Shown: positions 34,334 to 43,617, counted from the first letter of the stretch. The stretch is 64,000 nt of DNA from Saccharibacillus qingshengii (GCF_013185195.1 NZ_JAAZWC010000018.1:1-64000); one strand, 5' to 3'. Notes: generated by a model not told the origin, from the letters alone. Translations and numbers: made by a program.

Positions 34334-35434
34334 TTATTCGATCATCTTCTGCTGCGCGTGCACGATCATGGTCTCGCCGTGCGCCATCAGCTTGATGCAG
34401 TCCTGCGAGGTACCGGTCCTCTTGCGTTCGGCTTCCAGACGCGCCAACGCTTCTTCGGCGGTGTCGTCGGACAGTTTGAACGTGCCGAAATGCATTGGGA
34501 TCATGATCTCGGCTCCTACGTCCCGGAAAGCCTGCAGCGCCTGTTCGGGATTCATATGCTGCGGCCCCATAAACCATTCCGGTTCATAAGCGCCGATCGG
34601 CATCAGCGTAATGTGGACACGGAAGCGGTCTCCAATCTCGCGGAAACCCGCAAAATAGCCGCTGTCTCCCGCGAAATAAACGGTCGGCGGAAGAGGATCG
34701 CCTTCAGCGGAAACGTTGGCGTTCAACGTCTCGCTCCAGCGTCCGCATTTGGCTTCGTCCTCGGAATCCATCGGCGACGGATCCGCATGACGGGCGTAGG
34801 GCTTTTGCTGCGAACCGACGACGGTCCCTGGCGTCACCTTGACGGCTTCGGCAGGTTCCAGCACAAATCCTCCCCAGTGCGACGTATTCGCATCGAACAG
34901 CGTCCGACGGGTCCAGTGCTGGGTCGGTACAAACGTGATTCGAACGCCTTCGAACACCAACTCTTCCCACCAGGCCAACTCGATGCAGCGTCCGACCTGT
35001 TTACGCGCCAGTTTCTTTTTCAAACCGACCGGTACGACGATCTGCGTCTTGGGGCTCTGCAGTCTGCGGATCGAAGCGATATGCATGTGATCGTAATGGG
35101 AATGCGAAATCAGAATCAAATCGATAGGCGGCACTTTCTCGATCGGAATTCCCGGTTCCGTAAGCCGCTTGCCGATTCCCATTCGCTTGGCCCAGATCGG
35201 ATCGGTCAAAATGTTCAAGCCCGCGTACTGAATCAAAAACGTGGAATGTCCCACCCAGGTAATCGTTACGTCGTCGCGGTTGTCCGTCAAATAATCCAGT
35301 TTGGCCGGCTGACTCGGGATGATATACGAATAATCGCGTTTTTTGCGTCTGCGGTGCAGATGGCGGTCGCGATGTTCCTTGAGCGTTTTCCCCATCGGGG
35401 TATTGTTTGCGTTAAGGTACTTCACCTTGGGCAT
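34334..35434 (-). CDS. MBL-fold metallo-hydrolase, NAPE-PLD/UlaG-like
   Basis: 366 residues. Metal-binding motif SHSHYDHMHIASIRRL near residue 115, preceded by WVGHSTFLIQYAG, which is characteristic of the N-acylphosphatidylethanolamine phospholipase D and UlaG-like branch. Later ligands fall in YFAGDSGYF and IPMHFGTFK. Substrate unknown; a phosphodiester or lactone is likely. The ATG at 35434 follows GAAGGAGG; the longer frame to 35509 lacks a site. Confidence 0.82.
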   Translation of the reverse strand: MPKVKYLNANNTPMGKTLKEHRDRHLHRRRKKRDYSYIIPSQPAKLDYLTDNRDDVTITWVGHSTFLIQYAGLNILTDPIWAKRMGIGKRLTEPGIPIEKVPPIDLILISHSHYDHMHIASIRRLQSPKTQIVVPVGLKKKLARKQVGRCIELAWWEELVFEGVRITFVPTQHWTRRTLFDANTSHWGGFVLEPAEAVKVTPGTVVGSQQKPYARHADPSPMDSEDEAKCGRWSETLNANVSAEGDPLPPTVYFAGDSGYFAGFREIGDRFRVHITLMPIGAYEPEWFMGPQHMNPEQALQAFRDVGAEIMIPMHFGTFKLSDDTAEEALARLEAERKRTGTSQDCIKLMAHGETMIVHAQQKMIE

Positions 35435-35530
35435 ATCCGTTCCTCCTTCGCTAGACTGCCTCACTCTCTCATTACCCTCTCTCTGCTTATATCGACTAAG
35501 AAAGCTCAATATTTTTGCAATTTGACGGAT

Positions 35531-35668
35531 CCCGAGTACCTTGACCCAGATAAAAGTAAGGTTACGCCCCCCTGAGATTTCGTACCTGAAGCGTGTACGA
35601 AGTCTCCGACGGAATGGTTATTTCAGGCGAACGTAAACCTCGGATTAGATTGGGTCAACGTACTAGGG
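35531..35668. repeat. 138-bp imperfect palindromic element (MITE-like)
   Basis: Outer 18-base arms at 35531-35548 and 35651-35668 match in 16 positions (CCCGAGTACCTTGACCCA against CCCTAGTACGTTGACCCA). Further inward, 35558-35574 matches 35623-35640 imperfectly, and a central hairpin pairs 35574-35585 with 35595-35606. No open reading frame inside. This could be a miniature inverted-repeat element or a structured leader; see the findings. Confidence 0.65.
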
Positions 35669-35670
35669 TT

Positions 35671-35699
35671 GTGACAATTATTATGGCGGCGTGTAAAAT
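35671..35699 (+). promoter_or_regulatory. Probable promoter of the cvfC-like gene
   Basis: -35 GTGACA (35671-35676), 17-bp spacer, -10 TAAAAT (35694-35699), directly after the right arm of the palindrome; a good AAAGGAGG site and the start follow. Confidence 0.6.
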
Positions 35700-35725
35700 A
35701 AGGAATAAAGGAGGTCTGATCACCT

Positions 35726-36874
35726 ATGGAAATCAAATTGATCGAACCCACGCCCAGCCCGAATACGATGAAACTTCATCTGAACGAGACGCTGGAAGCG
35801 GGAATTCGCAAAACATATACGCTGGATAACGAACGCTCCGCTCCGCCGGTCATTGCGCGCCTGCTGCATATCGAAGGGGTCAAAAGCGTATTCCACACGA
35901 CGGACTTTATGGCGATCGACCGTAAACCCGGCGCGGACTGGCCTGCTATTTTGTCCAGTGTACAGGAAGTCTTCGGCAGCCGTTCGGATCAACCGGTCGA
36001 TTCGGATATCGAAGACGCGGCGGGCCATTTCGGCGAAGCCCAGGTATTCGTCCAGTTTTTCCGCGGTATTCCGATGCAGATCCGGGTCAAATCCGGCCTG
36101 ACGGAAGAACGGATCGGCTTGTCGCAGCGCTTTGTGGAGGCGGTAACGGAAGTGGCCAGCGCCACGATGATCAAGGAACGCAAGCTGACCGATTACGGCG
36201 TCCGCTACGGCGATCTGCCGGATATCGCGCGCGAAGTCGAGCAGGAGCTCGAAGCGGCGTTTCCGCAGGAGCGTCTGGAACGCGTCATCAAGCAGGCGAT
36301 TGCGCACGGCGCAAAAGCCGAAGAGTTCGTCGAGCAGCGCCGCGAATGGTCGCAGGCCGAAATCGAAGAAGGCCTGCAAAGCGCAGACTGGCGCCGCCGC
36401 TACTCCGCGCTTGAAGCGATGGAGGCCAGCGAACAGACACTGCCGCTGATCGAACGTGCGCTCGGCGATGAGAAGATGCAGACCCGCCGGCTCGCCGTCG
36501 TCTACTTGGGCGATCTGAAGACGCCGGCAGCGATGCAGCTTCTTTTCAAAGCGATGAAAGACTCTTCACCGGCGGTTCGCCGTACGGCGGGCGATACGCT
36601 GTCGGATATCGGCGACCCCGCGGCAACGCAGGTCATGCTGGAATCGCTGACCGACACCAGCAAGATCGTCCGTTGGCGCGCAGCCCGTTTCCTGTACGAA
36701 GTCGGCACCGCCGAGGCCCGCGAAGCGCTCGAACAAGCTTCGAACGATCCCGAATTCGAAGTGGGTCTGCAGGCGCGGATGGCGCTGGAGCGGATCGATT
36801 CCGGCGAAGAAGCGGCCGGTACCATCTGGCAGCAGATGGCCAAGAGCCGCCAGAAGCCGGAAGAAACTCTCTGA
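35726..36874 (+). CDS. Conserved virulence factor C-like protein (NifU-N plus HEAT repeats)
   Basis: 382 residues. The N-terminal 90 residues resemble the Nfu_N domain (FHTTDFMAIDRKPGADWPAI), and the C-terminal half consists of HEAT-type repeats (RRYSALEAMEA, RRLAVVYLGDL, RRTAGDTLSDIGD, RWRAARFLYEVG). This matches S. aureus CvfC, whose gene affects virulence and cell physiology; in a soil organism the role is unknown. AAAGGAGG precedes the ATG. It stands alone between the palindrome and the lysP leader. Confidence 0.8.
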   Translation: MEIKLIEPTPSPNTMKLHLNETLEAGIRKTYTLDNERSAPPVIARLLHIEGVKSVFHTTDFMAIDRKPGADWPAILSSVQEVFGSRSDQPVDSDIEDAAGHFGEAQVFVQFFRGIPMQIRVKSGLTEERIGLSQRFVEAVTEVASATMIKERKLTDYGVRYGDLPDIAREVEQELEAAFPQERLERVIKQAIAHGAKAEEFVEQRREWSQAEIEEGLQSADWRRRYSALEAMEASEQTLPLIERALGDEKMQTRRLAVVYLGDLKTPAAMQLLFKAMKDSSPAVRRTAGDTLSDIGDPAATQVMLESLTDTSKIVRWRAARFLYEVGTAEAREALEQASNDPEFEVGLQARMALERIDSGEEAAGTIWQQMAKSRQKPEETL

Positions 36875-36974
36875 CCCCGGAAATCGGACCGGCCTGGCGC
36901 AGCGCCCGACACGGCTGCCCAAGCCGGTCTTATTCGTCTCTCGATCCGGCCGGAAAAGATTGTGTGAAACAGGG

Positions 36975-37003
36975 TTGCCTCAACAAAAGCAATCCCGTAT
37001 ACT
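36975..37003 (+). promoter_or_regulatory. Sigma-A promoter of lysP
   Basis: -35 TTGCCT (36975-36980), 17-bp spacer, -10 TATACT (36998-37003), about 110 bases before the riboswitch. Confidence 0.7.
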
Positions 37004-37113
37004 GTGAAAGTTGTTCGCGCTGCGAATACACGGCCTTTTGGCTTTTTTGCTTTTTGATTTGAACAAGTTCAACCGAATACGTTATGTCCTCATCGCAGCC
37101 GAGTTCGAAACGC

Positions 37114-37268
37114 TGATGAGGTAGAGGTTGCGGTGGTGATCAGTACACCGGCGGAGGCGCAGCAGAGCGCCCGAGATGCCGGTTTGGAAAGGCGCACCCG
37201 CCGAAGCACGGATTTCTCTGACCTGAATTCGTGCTGGGGCCGTCTCCGAAAGGAACGGAACTGTCATC
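37114..37268 (+). ncRNA. Lysine riboswitch (L-box)
   Basis: Conserved L-box parts occur in order: GATGAGGTAGAGG at the 5' end of P1 (37114-37126), the AGTA core (37142-37145), GGAAAGGCG (37186-37194), CGCCGAAGCA (37200-37208), TGCTGGGG (37232-37239) and CTGTCATC closing P1 (37261-37268). These match the known lysC aptamer layout. A terminator hairpin follows at 37334. In the family, lysine binding favours the terminator, so lysine represses lysP. The 545-base gap before lysP holds only promoter, aptamer and terminator. Confidence 0.93.
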
Positions 37269-37333
37269 CGCCGCAGGGCGGGTGTTGAGCTATCTTCACG
37301 AAACGAAGCGAGTTTGCGATGCGGATTTTGCTC

Positions 37334-37362
37334 AACCGGCGGACCCGTGTCTGCCGGTTTTT
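37334..37362 (+). terminator. Riboswitch-controlled terminator before lysP
   Basis: Hairpin AACCGGCGGA/TCTGCCGGTT (37334-37343, 37350-37359) followed by five T, 57 bases before the lysP start. Confidence 0.8.
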
Positions 37363-37418
37363 GCCGTACGCTTCTTTTCGTGGATGTCCAAACCCACACG
37401 AGGAGAGTTGACCGACAC

Positions 37419-38888
37419 ATGAAAACATCCCAAGAAAAGGCGCCCCAGGCGTCCCAGCTGAAAAAGGGTCTTCAGGCCCGCCATATGACCATGATCGCCC
37501 TTGGCGGCGCGATCGGAACCGGACTGTTTCTCGCAAGCGGCGGAGCGATCGCGGGCGCGGGACCGGGCGGTGCCCTGCTCGCCTACGGTGCCGTCGGCAT
37601 TATGGTCTACTTCCTGATGACCAGTCTCGGCGAACTTGCGACCTACTCGCCGGAACCCGGTTCGTTCAGTTCGTACGCCGGCCGCTTCGTCGATCCCGCG
37701 CTTGGCTTCGCGATGGGCTGGAACTACTGGTACAACTGGGCCGTTACGATTGCCGCGGAGCTTGCCGCCGCAACGCTGATTATCAAATACTGGTTCCCTG
37801 ACAGTTCTTCGTTCCTGTGGAGCGTATTGTTCCTGGCCATTTTGTTTCTCTTGAATGCTTTGTCCGTCCGCGCTTACGGAGAAGCGGAATACTGGTTTGC
37901 GCTGATCAAGATCGTGACCGTCATCTTGTTCCTCGTGATCGGGGTCGCCATGATCTTCGGAGTCATGGGCGGCGAAGCGGTCGGCTTCAGCAACTTCACG
38001 GCCGGAGATGCTCCGTTTAACGGCGGATTCCTTGCTTTCCTGGGTGTCTTCATGGCCGCCGGCTTCTCATTCCAGGGTACGGAGCTGATCGGCGTTGCAG
38101 CCGGCGAAAGCGAAAATCCCCGCCGCAACGTGCCGCGCGCGATCCGTCAGGTGTTCTGGCGTATCCTCATTTTCTATATTCTGGCCATTTTCGTTATCGG
38201 CCTGCTGATCCCTTATACCGATCCCAACCTGCTGAACGGCGAGCTGGACCAGATCGGCGTCAGTCCGTTTACTTTGGTATTCGAGCGTGCCGGCTTCGCT
38301 TTTGCGGCGGCCGTCATGAACGCGATTATCCTGACGTCCGTGCTCTCGGCCGGCAACTCCGGCATGTACGCTTCCACTCGGATGCTGTACGCGCTGGCGA
38401 TCGAAGGCAAAGCGCCGAAGTTCCTGGCGAAGCTGACCCGCGGCGGCGTGCCGATCAACGCGCTGATTATGACCTCCGCTGTCGGCATGCTGGCTTTCCT
38501 TGCTTCGTTCTTCGGCGACGGCGTTGTCTACAGCTGGCTCCTGAACGCTTCCGGCATGTGCGGATTTATCACCTGGGTCGGAATCGCGGTCAGCCATTAC
38601 CGCTTCCGCCGAGCTTTTGTCAGACAGGGTCGGAGCCTGGACGAACTGCCTTACCGCGCACGCTGGTTCCCGTTCGGACCTCTGTTCGCTTTCGCGCTTT
38701 GTTTGGTCGTCATCGTCGGTCAAAGTCTCTCGACGATCGAGAACGGCAATGTCGACTGGATGGGCTTCACCGCGACTTATCTGAGCGTGCCGCTGTTCCT
38801 GGTGCTCTGGTTCGGTTATAAACTGGCCAAAGGCACCAAAGTCATTCCTTTGGAAGAATGCGACTTGAGCGGACGCGGCGACGAGTAA
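37419..38888 (+). CDS. lysP: Lysine-specific permease, APC family
   Basis: 489 residues with about 12 membrane segments. Starts with MKTSQEKAPQASQLKKGLQA, then the APC signature GGAIGTGLFLASG near residue 30 and GNSGMYASTRML later. The amino-acid specificity is inferred from the lysine riboswitch upstream, as for LysP and YvsH in Bacillus. The ATG is preceded by AGGAG at 13 bases, somewhat long. Terminator follows at 38958. Confidence 0.9.
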   Translation: MKTSQEKAPQASQLKKGLQARHMTMIALGGAIGTGLFLASGGAIAGAGPGGALLAYGAVGIMVYFLMTSLGELATYSPEPGSFSSYAGRFVDPALGFAMGWNYWYNWAVTIAAELAAATLIIKYWFPDSSSFLWSVLFLAILFLLNALSVRAYGEAEYWFALIKIVTVILFLVIGVAMIFGVMGGEAVGFSNFTAGDAPFNGGFLAFLGVFMAAGFSFQGTELIGVAAGESENPRRNVPRAIRQVFWRILIFYILAIFVIGLLIPYTDPNLLNGELDQIGVSPFTLVFERAGFAFAAAVMNAIILTSVLSAGNSGMYASTRMLYALAIEGKAPKFLAKLTRGGVPINALIMTSAVGMLAFLASFFGDGVVYSWLLNASGMCGFITWVGIAVSHYRFRRAFVRQGRSLDELPYRARWFPFGPLFAFALCLVVIVGQSLSTIENGNVDWMGFTATYLSVPLFLVLWFGYKLAKGTKVIPLEECDLSGRGDE

Positions 38889-38957
38889 GCACGGCGGCGC
38901 GTTCCACGCTCCGGCAGCTGCCGAAGCCCGACTCGCCTGTTATCTGTTGCATCATCC

Positions 38958-39003
38958 AAAAAGAGCTTCGTTCGCCGGAATACCGGGGATCGAAGCTCTT
39001 TTT
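38958..39003. terminator. Bidirectional terminator between lysP and the transglutaminase gene
   Basis: Perfect arms AAAAAGAGCTTCG/CGAAGCTCTTTTT (38958-38970, 38991-39003); T-runs in both directions serve the two convergent genes. Confidence 0.85.
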
Positions 39004-39019
39004 ATACAGATGGGGCCGG

Positions 39020-40141
39020 TCAGTTCCAATACAGCGTAATCTTCCAGCTGCTGAGACTGCCCAGCGATTTGCTCGTATATCCGATCGGCGAAATCCCGGA
39101 ACGGTACAGCGTCTGCAGATCGTTTTTCAACTTTGTTTTGGTGCCCCGATAGCGGAAAGTCAGACTGTTCTGACCTTCGGTATTCGCCGCTTGGACCACC
39201 TGCTGAAGCAGGGCCGCCGTCGACACGATCGTGTTCGAAGACGCCGAATACCCGAGGGAAGCCCGGAGTTCTTTGGACCCCTGAACGCCTTTGGCGACCA
39301 GCAGATCAAGCGTCTCGTTATAAGCCGTCACGGCCTTGGGATAATTGGCCGATTTCCAGGTATGATCCTGGCGGAGCTGCTGGTCGGTGACGAGGTAATA
39401 CGAAGTCGAAACGAGGTCGCCCCGGTCGGGCACGGGATCATCCCAGGTCGTATCGATCTGGTACCACTTGCCGTCCAGCTTGACCATATTCCAGGCATGC
39501 GCTTCGCTCTTCACGTAACCTTCGACGATATTCGTCTGGAATCCCGCCTGCTTGAGCATCTCATAGGTAAGCAGCGCATAACCCTGGCAGACCGTGCTGC
39601 CGGTCTTCAAGCCTTCGTATGCCGTAAACTTCGACAAGGTCGTATCGTATTTCAAAGTGCGTACCACCCAGTCATGGATCGCTTTCACTTTCATATGGTC
39701 GTTCATGCCGGGCTTCACGTTCTTTTTGAGTGCGGCGGCGACTTGGCTCTTCACATAAGCGCTCTGCTCCGCCGTTTCCCGGTAAGACAGCTTGATCTCG
39801 GCAGAAGACGAAGCGGACGTTCCGCTCAGCGAGTAGGCATAGCCTTTCATCGTGTAATGAATATAGGGATCACGGGCGATCGCCGCATCCAGTGCCGGTT
39901 CGATCGCCTTTTTCAATTCGCTTATACTTCCGGAATAGGACAGTTTCACACTTTCTTTGTGCGCCGACAAAGCTCGGAACAGCTGCTCCTGCAGCTGCGC
40001 TCGTGCCTGCGTCGGCGATAGGGAAGCCGCATGTGCGGAAGGAAGTACCGACAGCGGATGGAACCCTCCGAACGTGCCTGCCGTCACCAGTGCGAGTGCC
40101 GTGCCCATTTTCAACAGTTGTCTTTTTGCATGTCCCTTCAT
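39020..40141 (-). CDS. Secreted transglutaminase-like protein
   Basis: 373 residues. A signal peptide (MKGHAKRQLLKMGTALALVT, then AHAA cleavage region near 38). The transglutaminase core has the triad: Cys in TVCQGYALL (about 184), His in EAHAWNMV (about 215) and Asp in DTTWDDP (about 230). The C-terminal part has no known fold visible. These proteins often act as proteases or crosslinkers of the envelope; function here unknown. No strong ribosome site seen beyond GGAGAA-type sequence. Confidence 0.8.
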   Translation of the reverse strand: MKGHAKRQLLKMGTALALVTAGTFGGFHPLSVLPSAHAASLSPTQARAQLQEQLFRALSAHKESVKLSYSGSISELKKAIEPALDAAIARDPYIHYTMKGYAYSLSGTSASSSAEIKLSYRETAEQSAYVKSQVAAALKKNVKPGMNDHMKVKAIHDWVVRTLKYDTTLSKFTAYEGLKTGSTVCQGYALLTYEMLKQAGFQTNIVEGYVKSEAHAWNMVKLDGKWYQIDTTWDDPVPDRGDLVSTSYYLVTDQQLRQDHTWKSANYPKAVTAYNETLDLLVAKGVQGSKELRASLGYSASSNTIVSTAALLQQVVQAANTEGQNSLTFRYRGTKTKLKNDLQTLYRSGISPIGYTSKSLGSLSSWKITLYWN

Positions 40142-40290
40142 GTGCCTGCATTCTCCCCTTTACTGACGAAAGTCTCTTTTCCTATATCGGTAGGAGGACT
40201 GGTTTTTTGTAACGTCCCTTTCCTTTATTATGATCCTCCTCCGTCAAAAAGCAACTTCCGTTCTCCCGGATCTTCCACTGATTCGCACGA

Positions 40291-40322
40291 AAAAAGCCGT
40301 TCTCCCTTAACGGGAAAACGGC
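40291..40322 (-). terminator. Intrinsic terminator after xylB
   Basis: Arms GCCGTTCTCCC (40296-40306) and GGGAAAACGGC (40312-40322), near perfect, with a minus-strand T-run at 40289-40295. Confidence 0.8.
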
Positions 40323-40361
40323 CTGCCGGATCGTATTCGAAAAAAGAGACAGCCGCCGGTC

Positions 40362-41864
40362 TTAGTGAGTGCCACGGAAAGCGGCCAGCTTGCGATTGAG
40401 TTCCGCTGTCTGTCCGTAAACGTCCTGATAGACCGCGAACAGCTTGTCATACGTTTGCGTGCGCTGTGGATCCGGTTGATAGGTTACCGATTCACGGATA
40501 AACTCGTTCGCGCAGTCCTGCAGCGTCTCGAACCAGCCGCTGCCGTAAGCGGCCAGCATCGCAGCGCCCATCGCCGGCCCCTGTTCGCTTTCGAGCTTCA
40601 CGACGTCCGCGCCGAACACGTCCGCCTGCATTTGCAGCCATTCCTTGTTTTTGGCGCCGCCGCCGATCGAGATCACTTTGTCGACCGTCTTGCCGGCTGC
40701 GCGCAGGATATCGATCGATTCGCGCAGCGAGAACGTGATGCCTTCCATCACGGCCCGGGCGAAATGCCGCAGCTTGTGGCTCGCGTCGATGCCTATGAAG
40801 CTGCCCCGGATATCCGCATCCGGGTGCGGCGTACGTTCGCCGACGATATACGGCGTGAACAGCAGGCCGTTCGCGCCCGGCGAGACTTCGCCGATGCCGC
40901 CGAGCAGTTCCTCGAAGGAGACGCCGCCGCCGAACGTTTCGCGGAACCACTGCATGCTGTAGCCGGCCGCAAGCGTCACGCCCATGATGTAGAACGCGTC
41001 TTTTTCGCTGTGGTTGAAGAAATGGACTTTGCCTTCGAAATCCAGATCGCGGCGCGTCTCGTACGAGAGCACTACGCCCGACGTACCGATACTGCACATC
41101 GTCTGTCCTTCGCTCAGGATGCCCGCTCCGATTGCGCCGCAGGCATTGTCCGCTCCGCCCGCATAGACGCGCGTAGCGCCCGTCAGGCCGGTGCGCTGCT
41201 GCATCTCCGGCAGCAGGGCTCCCGTATCGTCGAACGATTCGACGAGTACCGGGAACAGCGACGGCTTGAGACCGAACGCTTCGCCAATTTCTTCGCTCCA
41301 GCGTTTGCCGCCCACATCCAGCAGCAGGGTACCGGCCGCATCCGAATAATCCATGGCGGCACTGCCGGTCAAGCGCAGACGGACGTAATCTTTGGGCAGC
41401 AGAAACAGCTCCGCTTGTTCCAGAATTTCCGGTTCGTGTTCCTGCACCCATAGAATCTTCGGCAGGGTGAAGCCTTCCAGCGCGCGGTTGCGCGCGATCT
41501 TCAGCAGCTTGTCGCCCAGGACCTGCTCGATTCTGCGGCACTGCGGCGTCGTACGCGTATCGTTCCAGAGAATCGCGCGGCGCAGCGCACGGCCGTCGGC
41601 GCCGACGAGCACCAGTCCGTGCATCTGGCCCGAGAAGCTGATGCCTTCGATCTCTTCCGGCTTGACGCCGCTCGCTTCGAGCAGCTTATTAAGCGACAGG
41701 ACGGTCTTCTCGACCCAGTCTTCCGCTTCCTGTTCGCTGTAGCCCGGCTGCGGCTGATACAGCGGATATTCTTCCGACTCTTCGCGGACGACGGTACCCT
41801 TGCGGTCTACGAGTACCGATTTGACGGCGCTTGTGCCGAGGTCGATTCCGATTACGTAAGTCAT
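40362..41864 (-). CDS. xylB: Xylulokinase
   Basis: 500 residues of the FGGY sugar kinase family. N-terminal phosphate loop IGIDLGTSAVKSVL, substrate region SFSGQMHGLV (about 74-83) and C-terminal ATP motif GGGAKNKEWLQMQAD. It phosphorylates D-xylulose after XylA. The ATG at 41864 follows AAAGGAGG by 6 bases; the frame is open to 41966. Downstream of xylA on the same strand but 393 bases away, with hairpins between, so the two may be expressed at different levels. Confidence 0.95.
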   Translation of the reverse strand: MTYVIGIDLGTSAVKSVLVDRKGTVVREESEEYPLYQPQPGYSEQEAEDWVEKTVLSLNKLLEASGVKPEEIEGISFSGQMHGLVLVGADGRALRRAILWNDTRTTPQCRRIEQVLGDKLLKIARNRALEGFTLPKILWVQEHEPEILEQAELFLLPKDYVRLRLTGSAAMDYSDAAGTLLLDVGGKRWSEEIGEAFGLKPSLFPVLVESFDDTGALLPEMQQRTGLTGATRVYAGGADNACGAIGAGILSEGQTMCSIGTSGVVLSYETRRDLDFEGKVHFFNHSEKDAFYIMGVTLAAGYSMQWFRETFGGGVSFEELLGGIGEVSPGANGLLFTPYIVGERTPHPDADIRGSFIGIDASHKLRHFARAVMEGITFSLRESIDILRAAGKTVDKVISIGGGAKNKEWLQMQADVFGADVVKLESEQGPAMGAAMLAAYGSGWFETLQDCANEFIRESVTYQPDPQRTQTYDKLFAVYQDVYGQTAELNRKLAAFRGTH

Positions 41865-41907
41865 TGTGTTCCTCCTTTGAATGTAGAGAGCTTGTACAAG
41901 CAAACGT

Positions 41908-41953
41908 AAAAGGACGGCTCCCCTCCCCGAAGGGAGCTTGCGGGAAGCCGTCC
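41908..41953 (-). terminator. Terminator-like hairpin just before xylB
   Basis: Minus-strand arms GGACGGCT/AGCCGTCC (41912-41919, 41946-41953) with an inner GCTCCCTTCGGGGAG-type stem and a TTTT run next to it. It sits in the xylB leader and may partly stop transcription from xylA. Confidence 0.55.
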
Positions 41954-42004
41954 GATTATGAAGCAATGATCGCTTGTGCGATTCTGTATGTGTGGAACCC
42001 TGAC

Positions 42005-42070
42005 GCCGCGGTCCGAACCGCCGGGAGAACCCGGGATGGGTGAAACCCGGGGGTAGACGGAAGACGCGGC
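42005..42070 (+). other. Unidentified structured region between xylA and xylB
   Basis: On the plus strand GCCGCG (42005-42010) pairs with CGCGGC (42065-42070), enclosing two small hairpins (CCGGG-AGAA-CCCGG at 42021-42034 and GGGT-GAA-ACCC near 42038-42048). A terminator-like stem with T-run follows at 42072. The 393-base gap has no good reading frame. Confidence 0.4.
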
Positions 42071-42071
42071 T

Positions 42072-42099
42072 GAGCCGGTCGAATTGCCGGCTTTTATTT
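42072..42099 (+). terminator. Terminator-like hairpin on the plus strand in the xylAB gap
   Basis: AGCCGG/CCGGCT arms around an 8-base loop followed by CTTTTATTT. It points to a short plus-strand transcript, opposite to the xyl genes. Confidence 0.5.
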
Positions 42100-42257
42100 G
42101 TGTGGGTGCAGTGAGCCGATTAAAAATCAAAAGTCGCTCGGCGCGGAGCCCGGTTATGCTTGGCTATCGGATCCGCATAATCCGGCTTGTCAGAGATTGT
42201 CGCTTGGCGCGGGAACTCGATTCGCTAGGCCCTAAGGGGTATGCAAATCTCGTTCCT

Positions 42258-43571
42258 TTAACCATAAATATACTGGTTAAGAACAGACTGAAGAAGTTCT
42301 TGGCGTCCGGACTTGTTCGGGCGCGGGTTCTCGTTGTTCATCGCATACTCGGACAGGGAAGCCAGAGTCGTTTTGCCGGCTACGATGTCGGCGCCGATGC
42401 CTTCGGAGAAGCTGCTGTAGCGTTCTTCGATCACTTTGTCGAACGCGCCGTCTTCGATCAGCTTGGCAGCGACTTTGAGGCCTTTGGCATACGTGTCCAT
42501 ACCGGCGATATGAGCCAGGAACAGGTCGTCGGCTTCAAAAGAGTCGCGGCGGACTTTGGCGTCGAAGTTGATGCCGCCTTTGCCCAGGCCGTCGTTCTTC
42601 AGCACTTCGTACATGGTCAGTGTCGCGTCGTAGACGTTAACCGGGAATTCGTCGGTATCCCAGCCCAGCAGCATGTCGCCTTGGTTGGCGTCGAGCGAAC
42701 CCAGCATGCCGTTGATGCGGGCTACGCGCAGTTCATGCTCGAACGTGTGGCCGGCCAGTGTCGCGTGGTTGGCTTCCAGGTTGAGCTTGAAGTCTTTGTC
42801 GAGATTGTATTTTTGCAGGAAAGCAATCGAAGTCGCCGCGTCGAAGTCGTACTGGTGCTTCGTCGGCTCTTTCGGTTTCGGTTCGATCAGGAATTGGGCA
42901 TCGAAGCCGATTTCCTTCGCGTAATCAACCGCCATGTGGAACATGCGCGCGATGTTGTCCTGCTCGAGCTTCATGTCCGTGTTGAGCAGGGACATGTAGC
43001 CTTCGCGTCCGCCCCAGAACACGTAGTTCTCGCCGCCGAGACGTTTGCCGACTTCGAGACCTTTCTTGATTTGAGCCGCTGCATGAGCGTACACGTCCGC
43101 ATTGTTGGTCGATGCGGCGCCGTGTACGAAGCGCGGATTCGTGAACATGTTGGCCGTGTTCCAGAGCAGTTTTTTGCCGCTGGATTTCATGTTCGATTCA
43201 ATCAGGTCGACGATCGTGTCGATGTTCGCGAAAAACTCTTTGAGCGTCGATCCTTCAGGCGTTACGTCGATATCGTGGAAACAGAAGTAATCCAATCCCA
43301 TTTTGTCCATGAACTCGAATCCGGCTTCGACGCGGGCTTTGGCCAGGTCCATGCCCGAATACGAATGCCAAGGACGGATCGCCGTTGTCGCGCCGAACGG
43401 GTCGTTGCCTTCCGCCGTCAGCGTGTGCCAGTAAGCCATCGAGAATTTCAGGTGCTCGGACATCTTTTTGCCTGCTACCACTTCGTCCGCATTGTAGAAT
43501 TTAAAAGCGAATGGGTTTTGCGACTGACTGCCTTCGTAAGCCACTTTACCGACGTTTTCAAAATAAGCCAT
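42258..43571 (-). CDS. xylA: Xylose isomerase
   Basis: 437 residues of the large (class II) xylose isomerase type. Catalytic His lies in [10 protein letters not shown] (about 101), metal ligands in VFWGGREG and later [11 protein letters not shown] and HAGMDTYAK-like stretches. Converts D-xylose to D-xylulose. CGAGGAGG precedes the ATG. The promoter carries a XylR operator and a cre site, so it needs xylose and lack of preferred sugars. Divergent from xylR. Confidence 0.96.
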   Translation of the reverse strand: MAYFENVGKVAYEGSQSQNPFAFKFYNADEVVAGKKMSEHLKFSMAYWHTLTAEGNDPFGATTAIRPWHSYSGMDLAKARVEAGFEFMDKMGLDYFCFHDIDVTPEGSTLKEFFANIDTIVDLIESNMKSSGKKLLWNTANMFTNPRFVHGAASTNNADVYAHAAAQIKKGLEVGKRLGGENYVFWGGREGYMSLLNTDMKLEQDNIARMFHMAVDYAKEIGFDAQFLIEPKPKEPTKHQYDFDAATSIAFLQKYNLDKDFKLNLEANHATLAGHTFEHELRVARINGMLGSLDANQGDMLLGWDTDEFPVNVYDATLTMYEVLKNDGLGKGGINFDAKVRRDSFEADDLFLAHIAGMDTYAKGLKVAAKLIEDGAFDKVIEERYSSFSEGIGADIVAGKTTLASLSEYAMNNENPRPNKSGRQELLQSVLNQYIYG

Positions 43572-43598
43572 GTAAGAAATGCCTCCTCGTTATTTCGC

Positions 43599-43613
43599 AG
43601 AAATCGTTTACAT
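43599..43613 (-). promoter_or_regulatory. CcpA cre site in the xylA leader
   Basis: Minus strand ATGTAAACGATTTCT matches WTGNAARCGNWWWCA in 14 of 15 positions. It lies just downstream of the xylA -10, where CcpA with HPr-Ser-P can block elongation. Confidence 0.7.
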
Positions 43614-43617
43614 GGCT

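Noticed and set aside
41990-42100. c-di-AMP (ydaO) riboswitch in the xylAB gap
   Set aside because: Some short pieces are similar, but the conserved CCGUCAGCUAACCUCG-type block is absent and no gene follows in the right direction.
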